64,000 bases of DNA from Paracoccus chinensis (GCF_900102885.1 NZ_FNGE01000009.1:90948-154947); one strand, 5' to 3'; shown: positions 26,390 through 34,097, counted from the stretch's first letter. The notes: generated by a model from the letters alone, not told the origin. Numbers and translations are program-made.

Positions 26390-26506
26390 GTGGATACTCG
26401 TCAGCGTGATCTGAAGCTTGCGTTGTTCTTCAGCGGCCTCTCATTGGTTCTGGCTGTGACCTCCCTAGCGCTGGCGATGCGGTCGATCTGGGGTCAGTGC
26501 TTCTGA
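26390..26506 (+). CDS. Possible small membrane protein, 38 residues, GTG start
   Basis: GTG 26390 has a GAAGG ribosome-site candidate nine bases upstream. The peptide starts MDTRQRDLKLALFFSGLSLV and its remainder is hydrophobic (LALFFSGLSLVLAVTSLALAM), long enough for one span. The stop overlaps the 3' end of the convergent gene at 26494. No promoter was identified. It is a plausible but unproven small gene between the left operators and the rex-position genes. Confidence 0.45.
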   Translation: MDTRQRDLKLALFFSGLSLVLAVTSLALAMRSIWGQCF

Positions 26507-27003
26507 CCGTCGGCCCATTCCCAGATGAACTCCACGTCAGACACGCGCGTCACGCCCTTCGTCAGCAGGGTAACCATGTTGCTGTCGCCAGGAGTAAAGC
26601 CATGCGCACTCCTTTGAGATCCTGCTGGCCCGAGTGCCCGGAGAAAGTTGGTTTCGCGGGCTTCAGGAAGGTGTGCTTTCAACTTGGATTCTCCCCAAGC
26701 ACTACTTTCCTCATAAGCGTCTTCTAATACGAGGACGGCCCGATGTTTCTTGCTGACGCGGGCGCCGGTCACCCTGGCCGCGACTGGCTCAAGGTTGCGA
26801 AAGATGAAAGTTTGGGCGTCCCACCCTGCGGGCCCTTCTCCTATCCGGTAATGCGAGAGTTCAACAACGAGGTCCTTGCGCTTCATGCGCTTGCTGTCGT
26901 TCTGCGCTAGGCGCCACGTAAACGCCGCGCTTACCGCGGCACCAATAGCACTGGCTGCGGACACAACTAGCGCCAAACGCGCTTCAGTCCACCATTCACT
27001 CAT
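26494..27003 (-). CDS. Membrane-anchored protein in the lambda rex position, 169 residues
   Basis: The protein starts MSEWWTEARLALVVSAASAI with one N-terminal span (residues about 8-30), then a basic stretch (NDSKRMKRKD) and a soluble domain of about 120 residues containing VELSHYRIGEG and FRNLEPVAARVTGARV. It overlaps the gene upstream by eight bases and is the last gene of a repressor-led leftward unit closed by an intrinsic terminator. That is where lambda keeps rexB. Expression in the lysogen is therefore likely, and a phage-exclusion role is a hypothesis only; no family is recognised. Confidence 0.65.
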   Translation of the reverse strand: MSEWWTEARLALVVSAASAIGAAVSAAFTWRLAQNDSKRMKRKDLVVELSHYRIGEGPAGWDAQTFIFRNLEPVAARVTGARVSKKHRAVLVLEDAYEESSAWGESKLKAHLPEARETNFLRALGPAGSQRSAHGFTPGDSNMVTLLTKGVTRVSDVEFIWEWADGQKH

Positions 27004-27211
27004 TGTCCTCAGCCTGCACCGCCAGCGCGTCCAGCATCTGCGCCGCGACTACGTCGCCCTTCTGCTCACGCTCCGCCGCAGTCTTGCGCAGCCACTGTCC
27101 TAGCTCGCTCACGCTGATCTTGCCCGGGTTCTCCGCTGCCACGCACAGCACGGCGAACACCTCGTCCAGCGCCGCCTCCAACTGATCGGGGTCTCGGATG
27201 GTGGAGGTCAT
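26996..27211 (-). CDS. Small acidic protein in the lambda rex position, 71 residues
   Basis: Starts MTSTIRDPDQLEAALDEVFA and is helical and acidic, with KISVSELGQWLRKTAAEREQ in the middle. It overlaps the membrane protein gene downstream by eight bases, so both are co-translated. Together they lie between repressor and terminator. No function is recognised; a partner or regulator of the membrane protein is a reasonable guess from the coupling. Confidence 0.6.
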   Translation of the reverse strand: MTSTIRDPDQLEAALDEVFAVLCVAAENPGKISVSELGQWLRKTAAEREQKGDVVAAQMLDALAVQAEDNE

Positions 27212-27310
27212 GTGTGATCGACGTTGTACAGCAACCTGTCTTTCCGGTCAGGTAGACATGCGGTTGAAGGTTCTGGTCTTGTTCTCGTATTGCGCGAGGG
27301 AGGATTCGAG

Positions 27311-27505
27311 ATGACAGATGATGAAACGGCTGCCGCATTTGCCATGCTGGACTGCAACGGGAAGGCGGCCGTCCGCTTCATTGTTCTGCGTCTCGCTGGC
27401 TGTCCAGCAACCCTTGGATCAGCGCCTGAACGGCGGCCTTATGCGCCGGCGAAAGAAGGTGATACTGAGGAGGTAGGCTGTCTGCCTGGTCGCCCTCACC
27501 TGTAA
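27311..27505 (+). CDS. Possible small ORF overlapping the repressor 3' end
   Basis: ATG 27311 has an excellent GGGAGGA ribosome site seven bases upstream, and the first 30 residues (MTDDETAAAFAMLDCNGKAA) look protein-like. The second half, however, runs antisense to the end of the repressor gene and has shadow-like composition. It may be the relic of a longer gene cut by recombination. Low confidence. Confidence 0.3.
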   Translation: MTDDETAAAFAMLDCNGKAAVRFIVLRLAGCPATLGSAPERRPYAPAKEGDTEEVGCLPGRPHL

Positions 27506-27728
27506 GGAGCCAACTCGGGCTAACCCCTAAGGCGTTAGCGACAGCATATATCTTTGGGGTGGTCGCGCCCCCATTCTTTCCTGCCTCGACCGCCCGCCGC
27601 CAGTTTCGGATAGTGTCGGTTGACCCGGTAGCCGTCATGGAGACGCTACGATCTGACAGCTTCCCACCCGCGGCATTGTCCGCAGCTATCACAGCATCGA
27701 TCCGTTCAACTACATCAGCAAGTTTCAT
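27378..27728 (-). CDS. Phage repressor (CI-like, XRE-type HTH)
   Basis: ATG 27728 gives a 116-residue product starting MKLADVVERIDAVIAADNA; the longer upstream frame crosses the operators and is rejected. An HTH of the XRE type is present (about residues 20-72: SDRSVSMTATGSTDTIRNWRR, then PKIYAVANALGVSPSWLLTG). There is no peptidase domain for RecA-induced self-cleavage, so induction must work differently from lambda CI. It is divergent from the cro-like gene, with three operators in between, one only two bases from its start codon, suggesting negative autoregulation. Confidence 0.85.
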   Translation of the reverse strand: MKLADVVERIDAVIAADNAAGGKLSDRSVSMTATGSTDTIRNWRRAVEAGKNGGATTPKIYAVANALGVSPSWLLTGEGDQADSLPPQYHLLSPAHKAAVQALIQGLLDSQRDAEQ

Positions 27729-27729
27729 A

Positions 27730-27745
27730 GCGGGGAAAATACCGC
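27730..27745. promoter_or_regulatory. Phage operator OR3-like next to the repressor start
   Basis: GCGGGGAAAATACCGC fits the shared consensus with one weak arm. It starts two bases upstream of the repressor ATG, so occupancy would block repressor expression. Confidence 0.55.
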
Positions 27746-27764
27746 ACAAGAGACTGGCGGGGCA

Positions 27765-27780
27765 GCGGTAAACGAACCGT
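27765..27780. promoter_or_regulatory. Phage operator OR2-like
   Basis: GCGGTAAACGAACCGT fits the shared 16-bp consensus and touches the -35 box of the rightward promoter at 27780. It is 23 bases centre-to-centre from the next operator. Confidence 0.65.
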
Positions 27781-27808
27781 TGACAATGCGGTAATGTAAC
27801 CGCATATA
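27780..27808 (+). promoter_or_regulatory. Rightward early promoter (pR-like)
   Basis: TTGACA at 27780-27785 and CATATA at 27803-27808 are 17 bases apart, with an operator filling the spacer just as in the leftward promoter. The start point would fall at or within a base or two of the ATG at 27815, so the cro-like transcript would be leaderless. Confidence 0.65.
27788..27803. promoter_or_regulatory. Phage operator OR1-like in the pR spacer
   Basis: GCGGTAATGTAACCGC, a nearly perfect match to the consensus, lies between -35 and -10 of the rightward promoter. Confidence 0.7.
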
Positions 27809-27814
27809 GGGCGC

Positions 27815-28021
27815 ATGGACATTCATGCACTTCTTGAACGCGCCGACGCCTACAAGGCTGCAGCTGGGATCGCTGACGACACGACGGTCTCTTATCGCGT
27901 GTTCTCCGACACCAAGAAGCTGGCAGCTTTGCGTCAAGGCGCGGACATAACTGTTCGCCGCTTCAACGCAGCCATGGCCTGGTTCGATGAGAATTGGCCC
28001 GCCCGGTCGGAAGGATCGTAG
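27815..28021 (+). CDS. Cro-like DNA-binding protein
   Basis: The 68-residue protein, divergent from the repressor, starts MDIHALLERADAYKAAAGIA and contains a HTH-like segment (TKKLAALRQGADITVRRFNA) with a C-terminal tail AMAWFDENWP typical of small phage Cro-type regulators. There is no ribosome site, consistent with leaderless translation from the predicted start point. It should bind the shared operators and favour the lytic route; this is inferred from position and size. Confidence 0.75.
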   Translation: MDIHALLERADAYKAAAGIADDTTVSYRVFSDTKKLAALRQGADITVRRFNAAMAWFDENWPARSEGS

Positions 28022-28023
28022 CG

Positions 28024-28458
28024 ATGATTGCGGCTGCGTCGACCAGTGCGACTTGCGTTGATGTCCTTCCGTCACCTCAGCCTCTCTTTTCCTTCAACCA
28101 CCAACCTCTGAGCCCCAACATGACCCCGCTTCCTCTGACCCCGCGTGACCGGGTTAGCCCCGCGCGTCCGCAAATGTCCTTTCCTCCCTCTGGCGGCCGT
28201 GGCCGTTCCCGTGCTGCGGCCCGCCGGGCCCATGCCTGGGTGGGCATGCCCGCCCGCCGCCGCGACGAGTTCCTGACCAGCTGGTCGCGGTTGATGATCG
28301 CCAGCTTCGGATCGGTGAGTGAGTGCGCCGAATGGGCGGGCGTCAGTGAGCCCTGCGTTCGCAACTGGCTTGAAGGCTTTCACCGTCCCTGTGGCGACAT
28401 CGTGGCTCAGGCCGCGCTGACGTTGCCCGACTTCGCCCGGATCATCGGGGAAGGGTGA
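28024..28458 (+). CDS. Early regulator candidate with C-terminal HTH, 144 residues
   Basis: ATG 28024 follows GGAAGGA at the end of the cro-like gene and starts two bases after its stop. The first 75 residues are Pro/Ser-rich and probably disordered. The last 70 hold a HTH-like segment (FGSVSECAEWAGVSEPCVRN), so DNA binding is likely. By position it corresponds to lambda cII, but the fold is not clearly of that family. Starts further inside (28120) are possible. Confidence 0.6.
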   Translation: MIAAASTSATCVDVLPSPQPLFSFNHQPLSPNMTPLPLTPRDRVSPARPQMSFPPSGGRGRSRAAARRAHAWVGMPARRRDEFLTSWSRLMIASFGSVSECAEWAGVSEPCVRNWLEGFHRPCGDIVAQAALTLPDFARIIGEG

Positions 28459-28661
28459 TGCGAGATCAGGTCGCCTCGGGGCGCGGGAAGGGTGGGGGCG
28501 CAGTCCCTGGCCGAAACCCCGCCACGGTTTCGGAGCGCCCCGAGGTGGGTCGAAGCGAAGCCGAGACCGTGGAACCTGCGGCTGGCCCGGCCGAGAGCTG
28601 CCTTTCGGCGGCGGGGCACCCCTGCAATCCAACGGAGGACCGCGCTGATGGCCACCCGTGA
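28458..28661 (+). CDS. Questionable small ORF, 67 residues
   Basis: ATG 28458 overlaps the upstream stop (TGATG), which is the only support. The product is low complexity (MRDQVASGRGKGGGAVPGRN, then Glu/Pro/Gly-rich). It may be only an untranslated spacer. No function is recognised. Confidence 0.25.
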   Translation: MRDQVASGRGKGGGAVPGRNPATVSERPEVGRSEAETVEPAAGPAESCLSAAGHPCNPTEDRADGHP

Positions 28662-28749
28662 ACTGATTCCGCTGCTCGGGGTGCGATGCGTTCGCCGGTT
28701 CGAGCCGGATACCGAGGGCATTCTTGCCCGCCTAATCAAGGAGAGCACG

Positions 28750-28950
28750 ATGGACGAAGGCACTGCAAAATTCATGTTCAGCATGGGCGACCGTGTACAG
28801 ATGGCGGAGAGCACCGAGGTCGGCACCGTCGTCGGCAGGGCTGAGTATCAGGCCAGCGAGAACCACTATTTCGTCCGCTACCGCGCCGGCGACGGCCGCC
28901 AGACCGAGTGCTGGTGGGGCGAGTCCGCGCTGGCCGCCGCCGAAGACTGA
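28750..28950 (+). CDS. Small beta-rich phage protein, 66 residues
   Basis: ATG 28750 has AAGGAG six bases upstream. The product starts MDEGTAKFMFSMGDRVQMAE and continues with GTVVGRAEYQ, NHYFVRYRAGDGRQ and WWGESALAAAED. This is a small SH3-like barrel pattern seen in many rhodobacterial phage proteins (GDxV, VGRAEY, VRY, WWGE). An in-frame ATG at 28648 with GGAGGA upstream would add 34 residues and is the alternative start. Function unknown. Confidence 0.7.
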   Translation: MDEGTAKFMFSMGDRVQMAESTEVGTVVGRAEYQASENHYFVRYRAGDGRQTECWWGESALAAAED

Positions 28951-29109
28951 TCCTGCCTGCGCCGGGCGCGGGGCAGCTGCCGCCCCGCCGCGCATCTTCC
29001 ACCCCCATCCGTCCCGGTTCGCCGGTGCGGGTCCAGCCGCGGGGGCGGTGCCGTCTCCTCCTCCCTCCCCCGGATCGCCCCCGCGGCACAGGCCAGAAGG
29101 TTTTCGCCC

Positions 29110-29418
29110 ATGACGACCCCCGCCAAGCTGTCCCTGCACGACCACGCGCTGATCCACGCGCTGCACGTCCTGGCGCTGGCGCCGTGGGACATGGCCGAGG
29201 GCGAACAGCAGATGGTGCGGTCGATCCTGCGCGACGTCCTGGACGGCGCGGACCGGCGCAACCCGCTGCTGGCGCCGCTGGCCGATCAGGCCGACCGCAT
29301 CCTGCGTACCCGCGGGCCGATCGTGTCACTGCAGCACGAGTGCCGCGCGGCCTGCCACCAGTTCAACCGCCTGCGGCTGGCCGCCGCTTGGGCGAACATC
29401 AACGGAGAAGGCCGATGA
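29110..29418 (+). CDS. Phage protein of unknown function, 102 residues
   Basis: ATG 29110 follows AGAAGG. The product starts MTTPAKLSLHDHALIHALHV and is all-helical, with two conserved-looking Arg/Cys segments near the end (LQHECRAACHQFNRLRLAAA). Its stop overlaps the GcrA-like gene start (ATGA), so the two are co-translated. No family is recognised. Confidence 0.65.
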   Translation: MTTPAKLSLHDHALIHALHVLALAPWDMAEGEQQMVRSILRDVLDGADRRNPLLAPLADQADRILRTRGPIVSLQHECRAACHQFNRLRLAAAWANINGEGR

Positions 29419-30440
29419 CCGACCTGACCATCCGCCTGGACCAGCTGGACGCGCTGGCAGGCCTGCTGCCCGACGCCACGCCGCCGCGCACGGTGGCCGA
29501 TATCGCCCGCTGGGGCGTCGAGATGCGGCCTGCGGTGTCCGAAGGGCCCGTAGCTGTCACCCTCTCGTCCGAGATGGACGACAGCAAGCTGGCCGAGCAT
29601 CTGGCATGGCTGACCGAGCGCGCGGTCCATGGTCCGGCGGGCAGACCGGCCATGCTCGCCGAAGACGCTGCCCCGCTAGCTGATGCAGAGGCACCGTCGC
29701 CAGCAGCTGAGGGGGCTCGTCTGTCGTCCGAGCGTTCGAAGGCGGAAGAAGGCAGCGCGCCCCGCGCTCGCCATCTTCCGGGTGACGTCACGGAATGGAC
29801 CGACGACGAAAAGCAGCTGCTCGAGCGCATGTGGACCGAGGGCGCCTCGCTTGCCGAGATATCGTCCGCGCTGCCGGGCCGCACTGTGCGCAGCGTCGGA
29901 GAAAAGCGCCGGAAGATCGGCCTGCCCGCGCGCGCAACGTCGGCGGTGGCGCGGCGAGAGGCGGCAGCTGCTCCGGCCGCCGACGCGCTTTTGCCGCCGG
30001 AAGCCGCCTCGCATGAGATGTCGGAGGAGGCGGCGCCTGCCGCCACCGTGGCCGCACCGGCTGCAGCCTCCCCGGCAGCCACCTTGCCTGCCGCGCCCAT
30101 GGTTAAAGAGCCGGTTGCCCTGACGTCGGCAATGCCCACGGCGCGCCCGAAGGCAGCGAAGCCGGTCTCCGGAGTGGACGCGATCCTGGAAGCCTTGGCC
30201 GAGCTGGACGACAGCTTCGAGGCCGACGATGACAAGCTGCTGGTCGAGCAGCGCTATGTCGGTGCTGGGTTCCCCGGGATCGCCGAAGAACTGGGATGTG
30301 ACGAAGAAACGGCCAAGGCCCGCTGGCGCGCGATCCTCAAGTGCCGCGTGCAGAACAAGGGCGGCATCCTGACCCAGAAAGGCTGGGCCGACCTGCGCGC
30401 CGCGGTCACCCGCCGCGCCGCAGACGCGGTGGGGGGCTGA
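29415..30440 (+). CDS. GcrA-like/SANT-type transcription regulator, 341 residues
   Basis: The ATG overlapping the upstream stop gives the product MTDLTIRLDQLDALAGLLPD. Around residues 120-167 is a GcrA-like module: EWTDDEKQLLERMWTEGASL followed by AEISSALPGRTVRSVGEKRR and KIGLPAR, matching the W-T-D-E, LW-x-EG-x-S and K-x3-GL pattern of GcrA N-terminal domains. A long Ala/Pro-rich linker follows, then a second helical domain (about 250-340) with GIAEELGCDEETAKARWRAI. GcrA couples transcription to GANTC methylation in alphaproteobacteria; a phage version may redirect host or phage transcription. That role is inference. Confidence 0.65.
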   Translation: MTDLTIRLDQLDALAGLLPDATPPRTVADIARWGVEMRPAVSEGPVAVTLSSEMDDSKLAEHLAWLTERAVHGPAGRPAMLAEDAAPLADAEAPSPAAEGARLSSERSKAEEGSAPRARHLPGDVTEWTDDEKQLLERMWTEGASLAEISSALPGRTVRSVGEKRRKIGLPARATSAVARREAAAAPAADALLPPEAASHEMSEEAAPAATVAAPAAASPAATLPAAPMVKEPVALTSAMPTARPKAAKPVSGVDAILEALAELDDSFEADDDKLLVEQRYVGAGFPGIAEELGCDEETAKARWRAILKCRVQNKGGILTQKGWADLRAAVTRRAADAVGG

Positions 30441-30443
30441 GCC

Positions 30444-30632
30444 GTGGCATCAAGCACCAGATGTGAGGATGAAGGGCGCACTCCTCTCGAAAACCATCTT
30501 AGTCGTGAAAATGCGATGCTGCGCCGTCGCCTTGATATTCTCGATGCCGACGTCCGATTGCTCGCCCGTTCGTTGCACCGGGTGAGAAAGCGGCTCGAAG
30601 ATCTGTCGCAAGCAGAGGGGATCAGTCGGTGA
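30444..30632 (+). CDS. Small coiled-coil protein, 62 residues, GTG start
   Basis: GTG 30444 starts three bases after the GcrA-like gene. The product (MASSTRCEDEGRTPLENHLS, then ENAMLRRRLDILDADVRLLA) has a heptad-like leucine pattern for one coiled coil. Its end overlaps the convergent gene at 30622 by 11 bases. An ATG at 30513 is an alternative start. Function unknown. Confidence 0.5.
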   Translation: MASSTRCEDEGRTPLENHLSRENAMLRRRLDILDADVRLLARSLHRVRKRLEDLSQAEGISR

Positions 30633-30951
30633 TCATCCGCCTCTCAAGCTTGAAGATAAGATCTTCCAGCGGTTCCATTTCGTCTTCTATGTCGTCGTCG
30701 GTGATGTTGGCCGCGGGATCCGCCTCGCGCCGCATGCGCATGAAAGCTCGTTCCTTCTCTGCGGCTTCGCGCATGTCTGCGATGACGATTTGGCGCATGC
30801 CCGGGAACTTGTCGTCGATTGTGTCCAGAACGGCGAGAAGGGCTACCTGCAGTGCGGCGGTGACGCGCCTGTGGTCTTGGTGCAGTCCGTACATATTTTC
30901 GATATCGTCGGCTATTTCGCTCGTCGCGTCTTCGCTTGGTTTGGTTTCCAT
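30622..30951 (-). CDS. Acidic phage protein, 109 residues, opposite strand to early operon
   Basis: ATG 30951 (METKPSEDATSEIADDIENM) has AAGGA upstream on the reverse strand; the longer upstream frame lacks support. The protein is helical and strongly acidic (ITDDDIEDEMEPLEDLIFKL near the end), with VLDTIDDKFPGMRQIVIADM in the middle. It is a lone reverse-strand gene between the GcrA-like unit and the primase gene, so it probably has its own promoter. No function is recognised; acidic DNA-mimic proteins are one possibility. Confidence 0.6.
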   Translation of the reverse strand: METKPSEDATSEIADDIENMYGLHQDHRRVTAALQVALLAVLDTIDDKFPGMRQIVIADMREAAEKERAFMRMRREADPAANITDDDIEDEMEPLEDLIFKLERRMITD

Positions 30952-31068
30952 CCCGCTTGGTCCTTTTCGTCGTGGGGTGGTTATGGGCACCGGGGCGCAA
31001 TCCCGGTGCCCAGCATTAAACGGTTTCTTCAGAACAGCGGTAGGCAGCCGTGGAACGGGCGGCCGGCC

Positions 31069-32205
31069 ATGATGCGCGAAGACGCCCGTGTTGCCGAGGC
31101 CCATGCGCTTCCCATCGCCGAGGTGGTAGACCGCCTCGGGCTGCAGGGCCTGAACCGTACCGGCGGCGAGCTGGTCGGCCCGTGCCCCCAGTGCGGCGGC
31201 ACAGACCGCTTCGGCGTCAACCTGCAGCGCGGCGTGTTCCAGTGCCGCAAGGACTGCGGCGCGAACTGCAAGGGCGACCAGATCGCCCTGGTTCAGTTCG
31301 TCCTGAACAAGAGCTTCCCAGAGGCGCTGGAATGGCTGGTCGGCCCGCGGGAGGAACTGTCCTCGGCCGAGCGCCGCGAGATCGAGCGCAAGGCCGAGGC
31401 GAACCGCCGCGCCCGTGCCGAGGCCGAGGCCCGCATGCGCCGCGAGTCGATCGCGGCCGCCCGGGACATCTGGTCACGCTCGACCGATGCCGAGGGCTCG
31501 CTGGTGCGCGACTACCTGGCGCACCGGGCCATCACCGGGCAGCTGCTACCCGCGATGCCCCGCTGCCTGCGGTTCATGGCCGACTGCCCCTATACGGTGC
31601 CCGATGAAGACCAGCGCGGCCGCTGGCGCATCGTCCATCGCGGTCCTGCGATGATCGCGGCCGTGCAGGGACCTCAGGGCGACCTGACGGCGGTCCATCG
31701 CACGTGGATCGATCTCGGCCAGCCGTCCGGCAAGGCGGTGATCGTGGACCCGCTGGGGCGGCGCGCCGACCTGCCCGCGAAGAAGGTGCTTGGGTCAAAG
31801 AAGGGCGGCGCGATCCGCCTGAGCAGCCCGATGAACGCCACCACGCTGGTAATGGGCGAGGGGATCGAGACGACGCTGTCGGGGCGGATCTCCGAGCATC
31901 ACCGGTCCGTCTCGGCCTTCTGGGCAGGGGTGGACCTCGGCAACATGGCCGGCCGGCGGAAGCTCGGCGAGGGCCTGAAATACGCCGGCATCCCTGATCT
32001 CGACGATGACGAGGCCTTCGTGCCCCCGGTGCAGATCACCCGGCTGATCTTCATCCAGGACGGGGACAGCGATCCGAAGCTGACCCGCGCCAAGCTCGAG
32101 GCCGGGCTGCGCCGGGCCATGATCAAGCGCCCCGGCCTGACCAGCGAGATCGTCTATGCCGGCAGCGGCCGCGACCTGAACGACGTGCTGCGGGGCGGCC
32201 GATGA
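31069..32205 (+). CDS. Phage DNA primase (zinc-finger plus Toprim)
   Basis: The product (about 378 residues from ATG 31069; MREDARVAEAHALPIAEVVD) has a CHC2-type zinc finger at about residues 39-72 (GPCPQCGGTDRFGVNLQRG, FQCRKDCGANCKGD) and a Toprim domain with VMGEGIETTLSGRI near 262 and IFIQDGDSD near 328. It would make RNA primers for phage replication. Frames further upstream overlap the reverse-strand gene and lack the domains. The stop overlaps the helicase start by four bases. Confidence 0.88.
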   Translation: MMREDARVAEAHALPIAEVVDRLGLQGLNRTGGELVGPCPQCGGTDRFGVNLQRGVFQCRKDCGANCKGDQIALVQFVLNKSFPEALEWLVGPREELSSAERREIERKAEANRRARAEAEARMRRESIAAARDIWSRSTDAEGSLVRDYLAHRAITGQLLPAMPRCLRFMADCPYTVPDEDQRGRWRIVHRGPAMIAAVQGPQGDLTAVHRTWIDLGQPSGKAVIVDPLGRRADLPAKKVLGSKKGGAIRLSSPMNATTLVMGEGIETTLSGRISEHHRSVSAFWAGVDLGNMAGRRKLGEGLKYAGIPDLDDDEAFVPPVQITRLIFIQDGDSDPKLTRAKLEAGLRRAMIKRPGLTSEIVYAGSGRDLNDVLRGGR

Positions 32206-34097
32206 GCGAATACGAAGACCTTGGTCCGAACCGCGCCAGCGAAATCATGGCGCAAGGCGAGCCGGTCGATCTGCCGGAGGGCCTTGCTCCGGCCGAGCCA
32301 ACCGCGCCTCAGGATGCAGACGAAAAATCGGCATGGGGCGGCGATGATGCTTTCCCCGGGGACGATCTTCCACCCCCTGCACCCCCTGCAGAGGGTGAGC
32401 CTGACGATCCTGCGAGGGACTGCGCGGCCTATCCGCTGAACGATATGGGCAATGGCAAGCGCTACGTCTGCCACTTCGGCGAGGACGTGAAGCTTGTTCC
32501 GCGGATCGGATGGCACGTGTGGAACGGCGCGATCTGGCAGCATGACCCCGACGAGATCGAAGTCAGGCGACGTGCCCAGGAACTCGGAGGGCTGATCGAG
32601 CGCGAGATCCCGCATGTCGTGCTCGAGGACTGGCAGATGAAGACCCTCGCGGACGGTCAGGCGCTCAAGCGCCGCGCCCGCGAGTTGGAACGCGCCCTGG
32701 AGGCGGGCGGCCCCGCGGCCGATGCGGCCCGAGATGAGCTGGCGCGGATCGATGGTCCGCTGAGCCGGCTGCGCGGGGTGGAAAAGATCCTGAACTCGGT
32801 CCGGAAGGATCACCATGGCTGGGCCAAGACCAGCGGCAACTCCGGCCGGATCGACGCGGCTCTGAAGGAAGCGACCGTCAGCCTTGCGATCAAGCACGAC
32901 GCGCTGGATGCCTCACCCCTCGACATATGCTGTCAGAACGGCGTCCTGCGGTTCGGGGTCGACAAGGGCAATCCGGCCGAAGGCGACTTCGGCGCCGGCG
33001 CGTCGGTGGAGCTGGTGGCGCATGATCGCGGCCAGCTGATGACCAAGCAGATGCCGGTGGTCTATGACCCGGATGCCCGTGCGCCGAAGTTCGAGGCCTT
33101 CCTGAGGCGCATCCTGCCTGATCCCGAGATCCGCGGCTTCATCCAACGCTGGTTCGGCCTGTCCATGACGGGCCTGACGGGCGAGCAGAAGCTGGTCTTC
33201 CTTTACGGCCTTGGTGCCAACGGCAAGTCCGTCCTGGTGGACCTGATCGCCAAGATCCTCGGCGACTACTCGGCCACTGCCAAGATCGAGACCCTGACAG
33301 GGCAGGGCAAGCGCGATGGCGCGGCGCCCACGCCGGACCTGATCCCGCTGATGCGAGCCCGCCTGGTGCGGGCGTCCGAGCCCGAAGAAGGCGAGCGCTT
33401 CCGCGAGGCGTTGATCAAGGAATTGACCGGGGGCGAGCCGATCAACGTGCGGCCGAACTACGGCGAGTTCATCGCGGTGCTGCCGGTCTTCAAGCTGACG
33501 ATCCAGGGCAACCACAAGCCCGAGATCCGGGGGCGAGACGACGGCATCTGGCGGCGTTTCCTGCTGGTGCCCTTCGACGTGACGATTCCTGCGTCCGAGC
33601 GAGATCCCGATCTGGGTGCCAAGCTCTTCGAGGAGCGCTCCGGCATCCTGAACTGGCTGGTCGACGGGCTTCTGGCCTACCTGGAAGGGGGCTTGCGCGA
33701 GCCGGCGGCCGTGATGTCGGCCACGCAGGAGTACCGCGAGGAGAGTGACCCCCTCGGCCACTTCCTCGAGAGTGCCTGCGTCGTCAGCGGACAGCCCGAG
33801 GACAGCGAGTTCGTGCGGGATCTGGTTCAGGCCTTCCAGTTCTGGCAGGACGAGCAGGGCGGGGCTGTCTGGCAGCCTGGGACTGTCCAGCGGCAGTTGA
33901 AGGACAAGATGCGCCGCTGGGTGAGCCCGACGACGGGCAAGAAGTTCACCGAGCGCAAGTCGAATGGCGTCATGCGCTACGACGGCATCCGCTTCACCGA
34001 CGTCTTCGGACCGCGCTTCCGCGCTGCGCCGCGCGACAGCCAGGGACGTCCGATCGCCGGCAAGACGAGCGAGGGAGGTGGCTTCGGTGGTTACTGA
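32202..34097 (+). CDS. SF3 helicase / P4-type replication protein
   Basis: The 631-residue protein starts MSEYEDLGPNRASEIMAQGE and has a D5-type N-terminal domain followed by a superfamily-3 helicase core: Walker A GLGANGKSV near residues 337-345, an acidic Walker B-type segment near 385-395 and the sensor region LPVFKLTIQGNHKPEIRG near 425. These hexameric helicases unwind DNA at phage or plasmid origins. With the primase directly upstream (ATGA overlap) it forms the replication module. Confidence 0.9.
   Translation: MSEYEDLGPNRASEIMAQGEPVDLPEGLAPAEPTAPQDADEKSAWGGDDAFPGDDLPPPAPPAEGEPDDPARDCAAYPLNDMGNGKRYVCHFGEDVKLVPRIGWHVWNGAIWQHDPDEIEVRRRAQELGGLIEREIPHVVLEDWQMKTLADGQALKRRARELERALEAGGPAADAARDELARIDGPLSRLRGVEKILNSVRKDHHGWAKTSGNSGRIDAALKEATVSLAIKHDALDASPLDICCQNGVLRFGVDKGNPAEGDFGAGASVELVAHDRGQLMTKQMPVVYDPDARAPKFEAFLRRILPDPEIRGFIQRWFGLSMTGLTGEQKLVFLYGLGANGKSVLVDLIAKILGDYSATAKIETLTGQGKRDGAAPTPDLIPLMRARLVRASEPEEGERFREALIKELTGGEPINVRPNYGEFIAVLPVFKLTIQGNHKPEIRGRDDGIWRRFLLVPFDVTIPASERDPDLGAKLFEERSGILNWLVDGLLAYLEGGLREPAAVMSATQEYREESDPLGHFLESACVVSGQPEDSEFVRDLVQAFQFWQDEQGGAVWQPGTVQRQLKDKMRRWVSPTTGKKFTERKSNGVMRYDGIRFTDVFGPRFRAAPRDSQGRPIAGKTSEGGGFGGY

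Noticed and set aside
27729..27830. Longer repressor start
   Set aside because: It would run through the three operators and the divergent promoter; ATG 27728 gives a normal HTH protein.
30790..31068. Upstream extension of the primase frame
   Set aside because: It lies antisense to the gene at 30622-30951 and lacks any domain; the zinc finger follows the ATG at 31069 closely.
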